Positions 9,260 to 17,478 of a stretch of DNA of 64,000 nt are shown here, piece after piece. This DNA is from Amycolatopsis tolypomycina (lineage in GTDB: Bacteria > Actinomycetota > Actinomycetes > Mycobacteriales > Pseudonocardiaceae): contig NZ_FNSO01000004.1 in assembly GCF_900105945.1 (NCBI RefSeq), positions 434,001 to 498,000 of the forward strand. The letters are read 5' to 3'. The position numbers were made by a program, and so were the translations under genes. Every line of letters starts with the position of its first letter. The stretch's first letter is position 1. The notes below the pieces were generated by a model. The model did not search any database. It saw only the letters and a program-made list of their open reading frames with translations, and was not told the DNA's origin.

Positions 9260-10767
9260 CAGTGCCGTCCGCCAGCGGGGTGGTCAGCGCCCGCGGCGTC
9301 GGGAAGCGCTACGGCCCGACCGTGGCGCTGCACGACGTCAGCCTCACCGTGCACCCCGGCGAGTCGCACGCGCTCGTCGGGCGCAACGGGGCAGGCAAGT
9401 CGACGCTCGTCTCCATCCTCACCGGCCTGTCCGCCACGGACACCGGGCACGTCGAGTTCGGCGGCGAGCCGGCCCCACCGCTGTCCAAACAGGACGACTG
9501 GAAGGCGCGCGTCGCCTGCGTGTACCAGCACGCGATGGTCGTCCCGCAGCTCACCGTCGCCGAGAACCTGTTCCTCAACCGGCAGGCGGGCGGCGGGTTC
9601 TCGATCGGCTGGAAGTCGCTGCGGCGCAAGGCCCGCGAGCTGCTGGACTCGTGGGACGTGCACGTCGACGTCGACACCCCGGCCGGGGACCTCTCGGTCG
9701 AGGACCGGCAGTTCGTCGAGATCGCCCGCGCGCTGTCCTACGGCGCCCGGTTCATCGTCCTCGACGAGCCGACCGCGCAGCTCGACAGCCAGGCCATCGA
9801 GCGGCTCTTCGAGCGGATGCGCCAGATGCAGGCGGGCGGGGTGACGTTCCTGTTCATCTCGCACCACCTGCACGAGGTCTACGAGGTCTGCCAGGCGGTG
9901 ACCGTGCTGCGCGACGCGAAGCACGTGCTCACCGCGCCGGTGGCCGAGGTCGGGAAGGCGCAGCTGGTCGACGCGATGACCGGCGAGCCGGGCGGCCTGT
10001 CGGTCCGGGACGCCGCTTCCCGGGAGTCCCTGGCAGCGGATGCCGCGGAGATCCTTGCGGTGGCCGGGCTGTCCGGCGACGGCTTCCACGACGTCTCCTT
10101 CCGGCTGCGCCGCGGCGAGGTCGTCGGGCTCGCGGGCAGCAACGCCAGCGGCAAGCACCAGGTCGCCGAGACGGTCTACGGCCTGCGGACGCCGTCGGCG
10201 GGCACGATCCGCGTCGACGGCAAGCCGCTGCGGCCGGGTGACATCCCGGCGGCCCTGCGGGCCGGGATCGGGTGCGTGCCCCGCGACCGGCACCACGAAG
10301 GCCTGGTCCTCGAGCACTCGATCGCGGACAACGCGACGATGTCCATTTTGGACAAGCTGGGCCGCGGCGGGATCGCGTCCCCGTCGACGCGGTACGCGAA
10401 GGCGGCCCAGGCGCTGAAGGACTACGACATCGTGGCCGCAGGTGCCGACCAGCCGGTGTCGGACCTCTCCGGCGGCAACCAGCAGAAAGTCGTGCTGGCG
10501 CGCGCGTTGCTGAGCGACCCGCGGGTGGTCGTGCTGATCAACCCGACCGCGGGCGTGGACGTGAAGTCGAAGGAGGCGCTGCTCGCGGTCGTCGACCGGG
10601 TGCGCGCCGAGGGCAAGGCGGTGCTGATCGTCAGCGACGAGCTGGACGACCTGCGCCTGAGCGACCGCGTCCTGGTGCTGCGCGCCGGGGCCGTCGTCGC
10701 CGAACACCAGGCCGGGTGGTCCGACGGCGACCTCGTGGCCGACATCGAAGGAGTCGAGCTTTCGTGA
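9256..10767 (+). CDS. Sugar ABC transporter ATP-binding protein, two nucleotide-binding domains
   Basis: 503 residues; GTG overlaps the upstream TGA (GTGA). The first NBD is normal: Walker A GRNGAGKST at 42-50, signature LSVEDRQ, Walker B FIVLDEPTA. In the second, Walker A is GSNASGKHQ (about 293-301) and Walker B reads LINPTAGVD with Ile428-Asn429 where Asp-Glu is expected, although the LSGGNQQ signature is intact. Site two therefore probably lacks hydrolysis. CUT2 importers (RbsA type) fuse two NBDs in this way and often tolerate one weak site. Confidence 0.9.
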   Translation: MTVPSASGVVSARGVGKRYGPTVALHDVSLTVHPGESHALVGRNGAGKSTLVSILTGLSATDTGHVEFGGEPAPPLSKQDDWKARVACVYQHAMVVPQLTVAENLFLNRQAGGGFSIGWKSLRRKARELLDSWDVHVDVDTPAGDLSVEDRQFVEIARALSYGARFIVLDEPTAQLDSQAIERLFERMRQMQAGGVTFLFISHHLHEVYEVCQAVTVLRDAKHVLTAPVAEVGKAQLVDAMTGEPGGLSVRDAASRESLAADAAEILAVAGLSGDGFHDVSFRLRRGEVVGLAGSNASGKHQVAETVYGLRTPSAGTIRVDGKPLRPGDIPAALRAGIGCVPRDRHHEGLVLEHSIADNATMSILDKLGRGGIASPSTRYAKAAQALKDYDIVAAGADQPVSDLSGGNQQKVVLARALLSDPRVVVLINPTAGVDVKSKEALLAVVDRVRAEGKAVLIVSDELDDLRLSDRVLVLRAGAVVAEHQAGWSDGDLVADIEGVELS

Positions 10768-11777
10768 CCGACGTGATGACCTCGCCCCAGACTTCGCTGC
10801 CGGCGCCACCCCGGCGTCGCAAGGCCGTCTGGCTGCGTGAACTCGCCCTGCTGCCCGCCCTGGTCGTCGTGTTCGTGATCGGCGGCCTGGTCGACGACAC
10901 GTTCGTCGGCTGGAGCAACATCGTCAGCATCCTGACCGCGTCGGCCGCGCTGTCGCTGGTCGTGCTCGGCGAGTCGCTGGTGCTGATCACCGGCAAGTTC
11001 GACCTGTCGCTGGAATCGACGATGGGCCTGGCGCCGGCGCTCGGCGCGATGGTCGTGCTCCCGGCGGCTTCGGCGGGCTTCGGCATGGAGCTGCCCGCCG
11101 CGGCCGGCCTGCTGGTGATCCCGCTGTGCGGCGCGCTCGTCGGGTTCGTCAACGGCTTCCTGATCGTGAAGCTGAAGCTGAACGCCTTCATCGTCACCCT
11201 CGCCATGCTCACCGTGCTGCGCGGGGTGCAGGTCGGCTCGACCAAGGGCAAGACGCTGTTCAACCTGCCGGACTCGTTCACCAACCTGGCGACGACGACG
11301 TTCCTCGGCCTGCCGATGTCGGTGTGGCTGGCGGCTCTGCTGTTCGCCGTGGCCGGCTGGGTGCTGCGCTACCACCGCGTCGGCCGCGCGCTGTACGCGA
11401 TCGGCGGCAACCGCGAAGCCGCGCGGGCGGCGGGTGTGCGCGTCGACCGGATCGCGTGGGCGGTGTTCGTCGTCGCCGGGATCCTGGCGGCGATCGGCGG
11501 GCTCGCGTACACGGGCTATGTCGGCGCGCTGGGCGCGAACCAGGGCTCCGGGATGATCCTGCAGGTGTTCGCGGCGGCGGTGATCGGCGGCGTCTCCCTC
11601 GACGGCGGCAAGGGCACCCTGGTCGGCGCGCTGACCGGCGTCCTGCTGCTGTCGTCGGTGTCCAGCCTGCTCAACTACGCGCACGTCACGGCGGAGTGGC
11701 AGGGGGCGATCTACGGCGCCATCATCCTGGTCGCGCTGATCATCGCCCGGTACGCCGGTGGGAAGCCACAGACCTGA
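10764..11777 (+). CDS. Sugar ABC transporter permease (CUT2 / RbsC type)
   Basis: 337 residues from GTG 10764, which overlaps the ATPase stop as GTGA. About ten hydrophobic helices, with the family landmarks GKFDLSLESTMGL, LNAFIVTLAMLTVLRG and AAVIGGVSLDGGKGTLVGAL. It forms the membrane channel of the importer encoded by the two preceding genes. Last gene of the plus-strand operon; it converges on the repressor gene, 43 bases away, with no strong hairpin between. Confidence 0.9.
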   Translation: MTDVMTSPQTSLPAPPRRRKAVWLRELALLPALVVVFVIGGLVDDTFVGWSNIVSILTASAALSLVVLGESLVLITGKFDLSLESTMGLAPALGAMVVLPAASAGFGMELPAAAGLLVIPLCGALVGFVNGFLIVKLKLNAFIVTLAMLTVLRGVQVGSTKGKTLFNLPDSFTNLATTTFLGLPMSVWLAALLFAVAGWVLRYHRVGRALYAIGGNREAARAAGVRVDRIAWAVFVVAGILAAIGGLAYTGYVGALGANQGSGMILQVFAAAVIGGVSLDGGKGTLVGALTGVLLLSSVSSLLNYAHVTAEWQGAIYGAIILVALIIARYAGGKPQT

Positions 11778-11820
11778 CACTCGCCGCGTGAAGATCCGAC
11801 GTGTTCCGGAGGTAGGCGTG

Positions 11821-12552
11821 CTACGAGGCTTCCGCGGCCGGCTCGGCGTCTGCGTCCGGCACCGTCGGGTCGTCCGCGGTGCCCAGGGCGTTGCGCAGCC
11901 ACTGCTCGACGCCAGCGACGTGCACGGTCGCCCACGAGCGGGCCAGTTCCGGCTCGCGGGCGGCGATGGCCTCGTAGATCGCCGTGTGCTGTTCGCGGGT
12001 CTTCGCGACCGCGCCCTCCTGGGTGAGGCCGCGCCAGATCCGGGCGCGCGCGGTCGGCCCGGAGAGGCTGTCGAGCAGCGAGCACAGCACCGGGTTGCCC
12101 GAGCCGTCGGCGATCTTGCGGTGGAACTGCAGGTCGTTGGCGACCAGCGCCTCCACGGTCGGCGCGTCCTCCAGCTCGTGGAGCAGCGCGCCCAGCTCCG
12201 CGATGTCCGCGTCGCTCATGTGCAGCGCGGCCAGCGCGGTCGCGGCGGGCTCCAGGATCCGGCGCACGGCCAGGAAGTCGAGGACGGTGTCGTCGCGGTG
12301 GAAGTCGACCACGAACGTCATGGCGTCGAGCAGCAGGTTCGGCTCGAGGCTGGTGACGTAGGTGCCGTCGCCCTGGCGGACGTCGAGGACCCTGATCAGG
12401 CACAACGCCTTGACGGCCTCGCGCAGGGAGCTGCGCGAGAGCCCGAGCCGCTGGGCCAGCTCGGCCTCCTTCGGCAGCCGGTCGCCTGGCGCCAGCTCGC
12501 CGGAGATGATCATGTCCTTGATCTTGTCGATCGCGACATCGGTGACGGGCAT
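11821..12552 (-). CDS. FadR-type (FCD) GntR transcriptional repressor
   Basis: 243 residues from ATG 12552, the start that gives a canonical GntR winged helix (DVAIDKIKDMIISGEL, then SRSSLREAVKAL) and has AGGGGAAGG upstream; the open frame continues 51 codons further back without support. The C-terminal FCD domain is all-helical with likely metal ligands in DLQFHRKI and further His residues. FCD regulators of sugar-acid operons are usually repressors released by a pathway intermediate. Position between the two enzyme operons and the shared ACATCGGATGT-like sites make it the regulator of fucose breakdown. Confidence 0.88.
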   Translation of the reverse strand: MPVTDVAIDKIKDMIISGELAPGDRLPKEAELAQRLGLSRSSLREAVKALCLIRVLDVRQGDGTYVTSLEPNLLLDAMTFVVDFHRDDTVLDFLAVRRILEPAATALAALHMSDADIAELGALLHELEDAPTVEALVANDLQFHRKIADGSGNPVLCSLLDSLSGPTARARIWRGLTQEGAVAKTREQHTAIYEAIAAREPELARSWATVHVAGVEQWLRNALGTADDPTVPDADAEPAAEAS

Positions 12553-12758
12553 CGTGTCGGCCTTCCCCTGCAGCAGACCTCGGATGTTTCGGTGTTCCTC
12601 CCCAGCGTGCCATGTCCCGGCGCGGGAGGGGCGCCGACCCACCAGCGCCCACCGCAACGTGTCGCCCGGCCGGAGCCGGGGCGTAACGGACCCGGCCTCC
12701 GCCACGTCCTCGAAGTCGACGACTGCACGGCGATGCCGCCGGTGAAGGAGTGACCGCG
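12553..12758. promoter_or_regulatory. Divergent intergenic region between GntR repressor and aldo/keto reductase
   Basis: This 206-bp region must hold the promoter of the repressor on the minus strand and that of the reductase-lactonase pair on the plus strand. It contains ACCTCGGATGT (12577-12587), one mismatch from the inverted repeat at the fucose operon promoter. I do not see a convincing -10/-35 pair on either strand. Confidence 0.45.
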
Positions 12759-13727
12759 TTGGAACTCTCCCTGTCCCCGCTGGGGCTCGGCTGCGCGCAG
12801 CTGGGCAACCTCTACCACGCGATCAGCGACGAGACGGCGTTCGCGACCGTCCGGCGCGCGTGGGACGAGGGCGTCCGCTACTTCGACACCGCGCCGCACT
12901 ACGGCCTCGGCCTCTCGGAGATCCGGCTCGGCGCCGCGCTGCGCGAGTACCCGCGGGCCGAGTACGTGCTCTCGACGAAGGTCGGCCGCGTGCTGGAGCC
13001 GAACCCGGCGGGCGCCGGCGCCCGCGACGACCAGGGCTTCGCCGTCCCGGCCGCCTACAAGCGCCGCTGGGACTTCAGCCGCGACGGCGTCCTGCGGTCC
13101 CTCGACGACAGCCTGACGCGGCTCGGGCTCGACCGCGTCGACATCGTCTACGTCCACGACCCTGACGACCACTTCGAGGAGGCGCTGTCGGGGGCGTTCC
13201 CGGCGTTGCGCGAGCTGCGGGAGCAGGGCGTGATCCGCGCGTTCGGGGCCGGCATGAACCAAGCACCGATGCTCGCCGAGTTCGTCCGCCGCACCGACCT
13301 CGACGTCCTGCTGGTGGCCGGCCGCTACACGCTGCTCGACCAGCCCGCGCTGGACGAGCTGTTCCCGCTCTGCGCCGAGCGGGACGTCCGCGTGGTGGCC
13401 GGGGGCGCGTTCAACGGCGGCATCCTGGCCACGGCGCAACCCGGCCGCGTCTACGACTACGCCGAAGCGCCGGCGGAGCTGGTCGAGCGGGCCGGGCGGA
13501 TCGCGGCGATCTGCGCGCGCCACGGCGTCGAGCTGCCGGAAGCGGCGCTGGCGCTGCCGATGGCGCACCCGGTGGTCGAGTCCGTGGTCGTCGGCGCGCA
13601 CGATCCGGACCAGGTCACCGTGAACGCGCGGCGGGCGCGGGCGGTCGTGCCGCCTGCGCTGTGGACCGACCTGGTCGACGCCGGCCTGCTGCGCGCCGAC
13701 GTCGTCATCGCCGAAGGAGTCTCATGA
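12759..13727 (+). CDS. Aldo/keto reductase, probable L-fucose (D-threo-aldose) 1-dehydrogenase
   Basis: 322 residues from TTG 12759, preferred over GTG 12750 because GAAGGAG (12744-12750) lies 8 bases upstream of the TTG and would be overlapped by the GTG. AKR hallmarks: GLGCAQLGNLY, catalytic-type FDTAPHYG with Asp and Tyr, the KVGR lysine and the HDPDDH segment. It resembles AKR-class fucose dehydrogenases that oxidise L-fucose to the lactone. Coupled to the lactonase by an ATGA overlap, giving the first two steps of the pathway as a separate transcript. Confidence 0.84.
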   Translation: MELSLSPLGLGCAQLGNLYHAISDETAFATVRRAWDEGVRYFDTAPHYGLGLSEIRLGAALREYPRAEYVLSTKVGRVLEPNPAGAGARDDQGFAVPAAYKRRWDFSRDGVLRSLDDSLTRLGLDRVDIVYVHDPDDHFEEALSGAFPALRELREQGVIRAFGAGMNQAPMLAEFVRRTDLDVLLVAGRYTLLDQPALDELFPLCAERDVRVVAGGAFNGGILATAQPGRVYDYAEAPAELVERAGRIAAICARHGVELPEAALALPMAHPVVESVVVGAHDPDQVTVNARRARAVVPPALWTDLVDAGLLRADVVIAEGVS

Positions 13728-14575
13728 TCGACGCGCACCACCACCTGTGGGACCCCGCGCGGCGCGAGTACCCGTGGCTGGCGGGCACGGCCATGGACCC
13801 GATCCGCCGCCCGTACACGGTCGACGACCTGCGCGCGGTGACGAAGGCGGCGGGCGTGCACGCGACCGTCCTGGTCCAGACGGTCTCCTCGGCCGAGGAG
13901 ACGGCGGAGTTCCTGGCGACGGCGGCCGCGGAACCGGTCATCGCGGGCGTGGTCGGCTGGGTCGACCTCACCGCCGGGGACGTCGCCGACCGGCTGGCCG
14001 CGCTCGACGGCCCGCTCGTCGGCGTCCGCCACCAGGTCGAGAACGAGCCGGACGACGACTGGCTGCTGCGGCCCGAGGTGCTGGCGGGGCTGAGCGCGGT
14101 GGCGGCCGCGGGCCTGGCGTTCGACCTGCTGGTCCGGCCCGCGCAGCTGCCCGCGGCGACCGAAGTGGCGTTGCGCCTGCCCCAGCTGCGCCTGGTCCTC
14201 GACCACGCGGCGAAGCCCCCGATCGCGGCGGGGGAGTGGGAACCGTGGGCGTCCGGCGTGGCCGCGCTGGCGGCGCGCGAGAACGTCGTGTGCAAGCTGT
14301 CCGGCCTGGTCACCGAGGCGGACTGGACGGGCTGGGAGGTCGGGCACCTGCGCCGGTACGTCGACCACGTCCTCGACGTGTTCGGTCCGGAGCGCCTGCT
14401 GTTCGGCTCGGACTGGCCGGTCTGCGAGCTGGCGGCGTCCTACGAAGTGGTCCTCGACGCGGCGATCGCGTGCACGGGCTCGCTGTCGGACGCCGAGCGA
14501 CTGGCCGTCTTCGAGCACAACGCCCGGACGGCGTACGGGCTGGACGCGGGCGGGGACACCTCCTCCAGGGGGTAA
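13724..14575 (+). CDS. Amidohydrolase-family L-fuconolactonase
   Basis: 283 residues; ATG 13724 overlaps the reductase stop and has GAAGGA 6 bases upstream. Amidohydrolase/DUF-type lactonase pattern: IDAHHHLWDP at the N-terminus (metal-binding His-x-His), VRHQVENEPD in the middle, LDHAAKP, CKLSGL, and FGSDWPVCEL with the catalytic Asp near the C-terminus. It hydrolyses L-fucono-lactone to L-fuconate, feeding the dehydratase encoded at 6.1 kb. The six T-poor bases after the stop include a run of A but no clear hairpin. Confidence 0.88.
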   Translation: MIDAHHHLWDPARREYPWLAGTAMDPIRRPYTVDDLRAVTKAAGVHATVLVQTVSSAEETAEFLATAAAEPVIAGVVGWVDLTAGDVADRLAALDGPLVGVRHQVENEPDDDWLLRPEVLAGLSAVAAAGLAFDLLVRPAQLPAATEVALRLPQLRLVLDHAAKPPIAAGEWEPWASGVAALAARENVVCKLSGLVTEADWTGWEVGHLRRYVDHVLDVFGPERLLFGSDWPVCELAASYEVVLDAAIACTGSLSDAERLAVFEHNARTAYGLDAGGDTSSRG

Positions 14576-14610
14576 AAAAGGTCTCCCCGCCCGCCCGCGA
14601 TGTGGTCTCC

Positions 14611-15267
14611 TCAGAACTCTTCGTCGCGGATCATGCCGCGCAGCCGGGTCAGGGCGCGGTGCTGCGTCACGCGGACGTTGCCGGGGGAGATCCCCAGCGC
14701 TTCGGCGGTTTCGGTCGCCGAGAAGCCGACGGCGATGCGCAGGGTCAGGATCTCCTGCTGCACCCGGGGGAGGGAGGCGAGCAGCCGGCCGAGGCGCGCA
14801 CCGAGGTCGAGGTGCAGCGCGTGCGACTCGGGCTCGTTGCCGGAGACCAGCGGGCGCTCCGGGAGCTCGGGGACGGGCTCGGAGCGGTCGCGGGCGACGG
14901 CGCGGTAGGCGTCGGCGACCTTGTTGGCCGCGATCGCGTGGACCAGGTAGAGGAAGGAACCGCCGCGGTCCTGGTAGTCCGGCAGCGCCTTGAGCACCGC
15001 GAGGCAGACTTCCTGGGCGACGTCGTCGGCCGACAGGTAGGAGAGGTCGCGGCCGCCCATGCGCGCGCGGCAGTAGCGGACCACCACCGGCTCGATCATC
15101 TGCAGCAGCGAGTGGATCGCCGCCGGGTTGCCCTCGCCCGCGTCCTTGACGAGGGGGTCGAGGTCCTCCTTGGTGAGCCGTCCGCCCGGGCGGGGCATGG
15201 ACTCGGGGGTGCGATAATCGCGAAGGCTGGAAGCGGATTCTTCGGTGGTCCTCGGCGGTGCTGTCAT
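14611..15267 (-). CDS. ECF RNA polymerase sigma factor, SigD/ShbA type
   Basis: 218 residues. Sigma region 2 is recognisable in LSADDVAQEVCLAVLKALPDYQ with the following GGSFLYLVHAIAANKVADAYR, and region 4 in LASLPRVQQEILTLR plus the HTH FSATETAEALGISPGNVRVTQHRALTRLR. Region 3 is missing, as in ECF sigmas. The sequence resembles mycobacterial SigD and streptomycete ShbA, which direct transcription of the principal sigma gene or stationary-phase genes. No anti-sigma gene adjoins it. The neighbouring fucose genes end 35 bases away, head to tail convergent. Confidence 0.85.
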   Translation of the reverse strand: MTAPPRTTEESASSLRDYRTPESMPRPGGRLTKEDLDPLVKDAGEGNPAAIHSLLQMIEPVVVRYCRARMGGRDLSYLSADDVAQEVCLAVLKALPDYQDRGGSFLYLVHAIAANKVADAYRAVARDRSEPVPELPERPLVSGNEPESHALHLDLGARLGRLLASLPRVQQEILTLRIAVGFSATETAEALGISPGNVRVTQHRALTRLRGMIRDEEF

Positions 15268-15382
15268 GGTCGTCTCCCCGGCCGACCCTCGACCGTCGCT
15301 GCCGGGGGTTCAACACTCCGTAACTGATCCATCGCAGATGCTCCGGTGGATCGGGGCGGATCTGCGGTCCGTGCGACGCAGG

Positions 15383-15411
15383 GTAATCGTAAGCACCTCC
15401 AGGCGGGTCAA
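15383..15411 (-). promoter_or_regulatory. Candidate promoter for the ECF sigma factor gene
   Basis: On the minus strand TTGACC (15406-15411) is followed after 17 bases by GATTAC (15383-15388), about 115 bases upstream of the sigma gene ATG. The surrounding 15268-15520 is an unusually AT-containing 253-bp gap with no gene. The match is reasonable for a housekeeping promoter but not decisive. Confidence 0.38.
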
Positions 15412-15520
15412 TCCAGATTTCAACGACCAATACCCCGTTAGCAGTATCGACCGTGATGTTCCCGCGACCCGCCCCCGCACATTGCGATTAATCGGTTTCA
15501 GGATGTGCCGAGTTCACTCG

Positions 15521-15817
15521 TCAGTGGAAGATGAGCACGGAAGCGGCCGTCGCGGTCACGGCGAGCGACACGATGGCGGGCAGTACGCGGCTCGGCGGAC
15601 CCGGTTCGGCGGCGCGCAAGGCCCGTTCGCGGTGCATTCCGATGCCTGCGAGCAGGGCAGATGTCCCCGCGGCGAGCAAGGCGGGGACCACCGTGCCACC
15701 CCAATGGCGCTGGGCGGCGGCGTGCAGGAGCAGTACCGTGCAGGCAGCCGACGCCAGTGCGGTGCGCCGCCAGGCGAGCCCGGTGCGCTCGGCCTGGGCG
15801 CCGTCCGGGGTGGTCAC
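15521..15817 (-). CDS. Small DUF202 family membrane protein
   Basis: 98 residues from GTG 15817. Begins GAQAERTGLAWRRTALA, the short cytoplasmic motif of one DUF202 branch, followed by three hydrophobic segments (SAACTVLLLHAAA, VVPALLAAGTSALLAGI and a C-terminal helix). Function of the family is unknown. It lies upstream of a second DUF202 protein on the same strand, about 170 bases apart, as often seen when DUF202 genes occur in pairs. Confidence 0.75.
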   Translation of the reverse strand: MTTPDGAQAERTGLAWRRTALASAACTVLLLHAAAQRHWGGTVVPALLAAGTSALLAGIGMHRERALRAAEPGPPSRVLPAIVSLAVTATAASVLIFH

Positions 15818-15988
15818 GACCCGTCCCGCGGCGGCCTGACGGTATTTCTGCCGTCACGATAATCGCGAACCGGCGGTATTCGCGCCGGGAGGTGCCGGAG
15901 GTGCCGGTCGTCGGTGGCGCTCCGGGCACTTCGCCGGGAATGAGCGGCGGTTTTCCCGGTCGTCACCGTCCGCTGCCTTCCGTGTCAC

Positions 15989-16357
15989 TCACGAGACCAC
16001 CAGGAGGACAGCGGCGGCGACGGTGAGCGCGAGCAGCCCGCCGGTGAGCACGAGGATCATCCAGCTGCGCGGCAGCGGTTCGCCGGCCCGCATGGCGATC
16101 TGCACCCGCCGCCACCGCGGGTACGCGGTCGCGGCGAGGACCGCGGCGAGCACGACGCACAGCCCGGCGAGCACCGCGCTCGCCGCGGCCGGCGAGGGCA
16201 CCAGCTGGTGCACGGCCACGCCGCCGGCCAGGAGGCCGAGCGCGGTGCGGAGCCAGGCCAGGAAGGTGCGTTCGTTGGCCAGCGTGAAGCGGTAGTCCGG
16301 TTCGGCGCCGCCCGAGTGGGGCTTGACGTCGTCCGGCTCGAGGTCGTTCGGGGCCAC
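15989..16357 (-). CDS. DUF202 / YidH family membrane protein
   Basis: 122 residues from GTG 16357. The N-terminal soluble tail precedes RFTLANERTFLAWLRTAL, the classic DUF202 motif, then three hydrophobic helices. The start was placed 11 bases after the gtrA stop because the longer open frame runs back through gtrA. No good ribosome binding site is visible, so translation probably depends on upstream gtrA translation. Role unknown. Confidence 0.8.
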   Translation of the reverse strand: MAPNDLEPDDVKPHSGGAEPDYRFTLANERTFLAWLRTALGLLAGGVAVHQLVPSPAAASAVLAGLCVVLAAVLAATAYPRWRRVQIAMRAGEPLPRSWMILVLTGGLLALTVAAAVLLVVS

Positions 16358-16368
16358 GTCCGCAGACG

Positions 16369-16848
16369 CTAGCCGGTGTGGGCGGCCACGACCGGTTCGG
16401 TGCGGTGCGCGAAAACCCACCAGCGCAGCACCGCGAACCGCACGATCCCGCCGACCAGGCTGGCCAGCAGCAGCGCGCCGGTTTCCTCCCACGACGTCGG
16501 CCGCTCGACGAAGGCGTCGAGGAGGGCCAGCACGGCCGAGCCGTACAGCGCGTAGAAGACGAAGGTGAGCAGATCCTGCAGGTGCCGCTTCCCGGCGTTG
16601 CTGGGCCGCCCGGAGAAGGTGACGCGCCGGTGGAACTCGGTGTTGCCGACCGTGGTGACCGCGATCGCGACCAGGTTCGCCACCTGGGCGCCGAGTTCGT
16701 CGCGCAGCAGCAGGAACAGGACGGCCTGGAGACCCGTTGTCACGACGCCGGCCACGACGTACCACGCGGCGTGCGTGCCGAGTTCGTGGTGTCGGTCGGG
16801 GTCGGTGGCGAGCAGCCGGTGCTCCGGTGCCCACCTGGGGGTGGCCAT
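16369..16848 (-). CDS. GtrA family membrane protein
   Basis: 159 residues with four hydrophobic helices (YVVAGVVTTGLQAVLFLLL, VANLVAIAVTTVGNTEFHR, LLTFVFYALYGSAVLALL, LLLASLVGGIVRFAVLR) and the RRVTF segment typical of GtrA/DPMS proteins. Family members are thought to flip polyprenyl-linked sugars across the membrane for cell-surface glycan modification. The ATG is only 6 bases from a good -10, so it may be translated from a leaderless transcript. Confidence 0.85.
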   Translation of the reverse strand: MATPRWAPEHRLLATDPDRHHELGTHAAWYVVAGVVTTGLQAVLFLLLRDELGAQVANLVAIAVTTVGNTEFHRRVTFSGRPSNAGKRHLQDLLTFVFYALYGSAVLALLDAFVERPTSWEETGALLLASLVGGIVRFAVLRWWVFAHRTEPVVAAHTG

Positions 16849-16854
16849 GATCCC

Positions 16855-16883
16855 AACCTACCTTGCGTTCACAAACTTGTGAA
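16855..16883 (-). promoter_or_regulatory. Leaderless-type promoter of gtrA with overlapping palindromic operator
   Basis: Read on the minus strand, TTCACA (-35, 16878-16883), a 17-base spacer and TAGGTT (-10, 16855-16860) end 6 bases before the gtrA ATG, so the transcript would start at or next to the A of ATG. The -35 is covered by a perfect inverted repeat TTCACAA-AC-TTGTGAA (16868-16883), a likely repressor site. Spacing and symmetry are seen directly; the regulator is unknown. Confidence 0.55.
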
Positions 16884-16989
16884 TGTGTTAAACCCTGTGA
16901 TCCCTGCGACACTGCGGGGGTTTCGCGGCCCCGCCGCCCGGGGTAGGTCATCGAGGACGAGATGTTCCCCGACGTGCCCGGGAGGGCCA

Positions 16990-17400
16990 GTGAGTGACCG
17001 TGACTCGGCCGAACCGCAGAGCCTGAGCCCCAGCGAGGCGCTGGACGAGGACGAGCTGCGCGTGGACGCGCTCGAGGAGGGCATCGAGCCGCCCGAGCAC
17101 TGGAGTGCCGCGAACCGCCACGGGACGACGCCGCGCGAAATCCGCGAGGGCGAGCCGATGGACCAGCGCCTGGCCGAAGAGGTGCCCGACGCCGAGCCGG
17201 AGCCGGTCCCGGAGCGCCCCCTCGCGGCCACACCGGCGGCGGAGCTCGACGAAACGATCGAGGACGCCCCGCCCGACTTCGAGCCGGTGGTGCCGGAGGA
17301 CACGGTGCCTCGCCGCCATTCGAACCAGGGTCGCCGCGAGACGACGGACTACGCGGGCGAATCGGTGGCGGACGCCATCCGGGCGGCGCGGCAGGGCTGA
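16990..17400 (+). CDS. DUF5709 domain-containing acidic protein
   Basis: 136 residues from GTG 16990, with GGAGGG just upstream. Very acidic and hydrophilic, without membrane or catalytic motifs. EALDEDELRVDALEEGIEPPEHW and TPREIREGEPMDQRLAEE match the actinobacterial DUF5709 pattern, and the C-terminus ends ESVADAIRAARQ. Function unknown. Divergent from gtrA. Confidence 0.8.
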   Translation: MSDRDSAEPQSLSPSEALDEDELRVDALEEGIEPPEHWSAANRHGTTPREIREGEPMDQRLAEEVPDAEPEPVPERPLAATPAAELDETIEDAPPDFEPVVPEDTVPRRHSNQGRRETTDYAGESVADAIRAARQG

Positions 17401-17478
17401 TCCGCTCAGACTGCACGTCCGTTCGGACGCCCCTAGCGTGGGGAAAACATCGGACCGCGACGAAGGGAAGGCCGAAAA

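Noticed and set aside
12552..12705. 51-residue N-terminal extension of the GntR repressor
   Set aside because: It would cover the divergent promoter and operator region and lacks a ribosome binding site; family members start near DVAIDKIKD.
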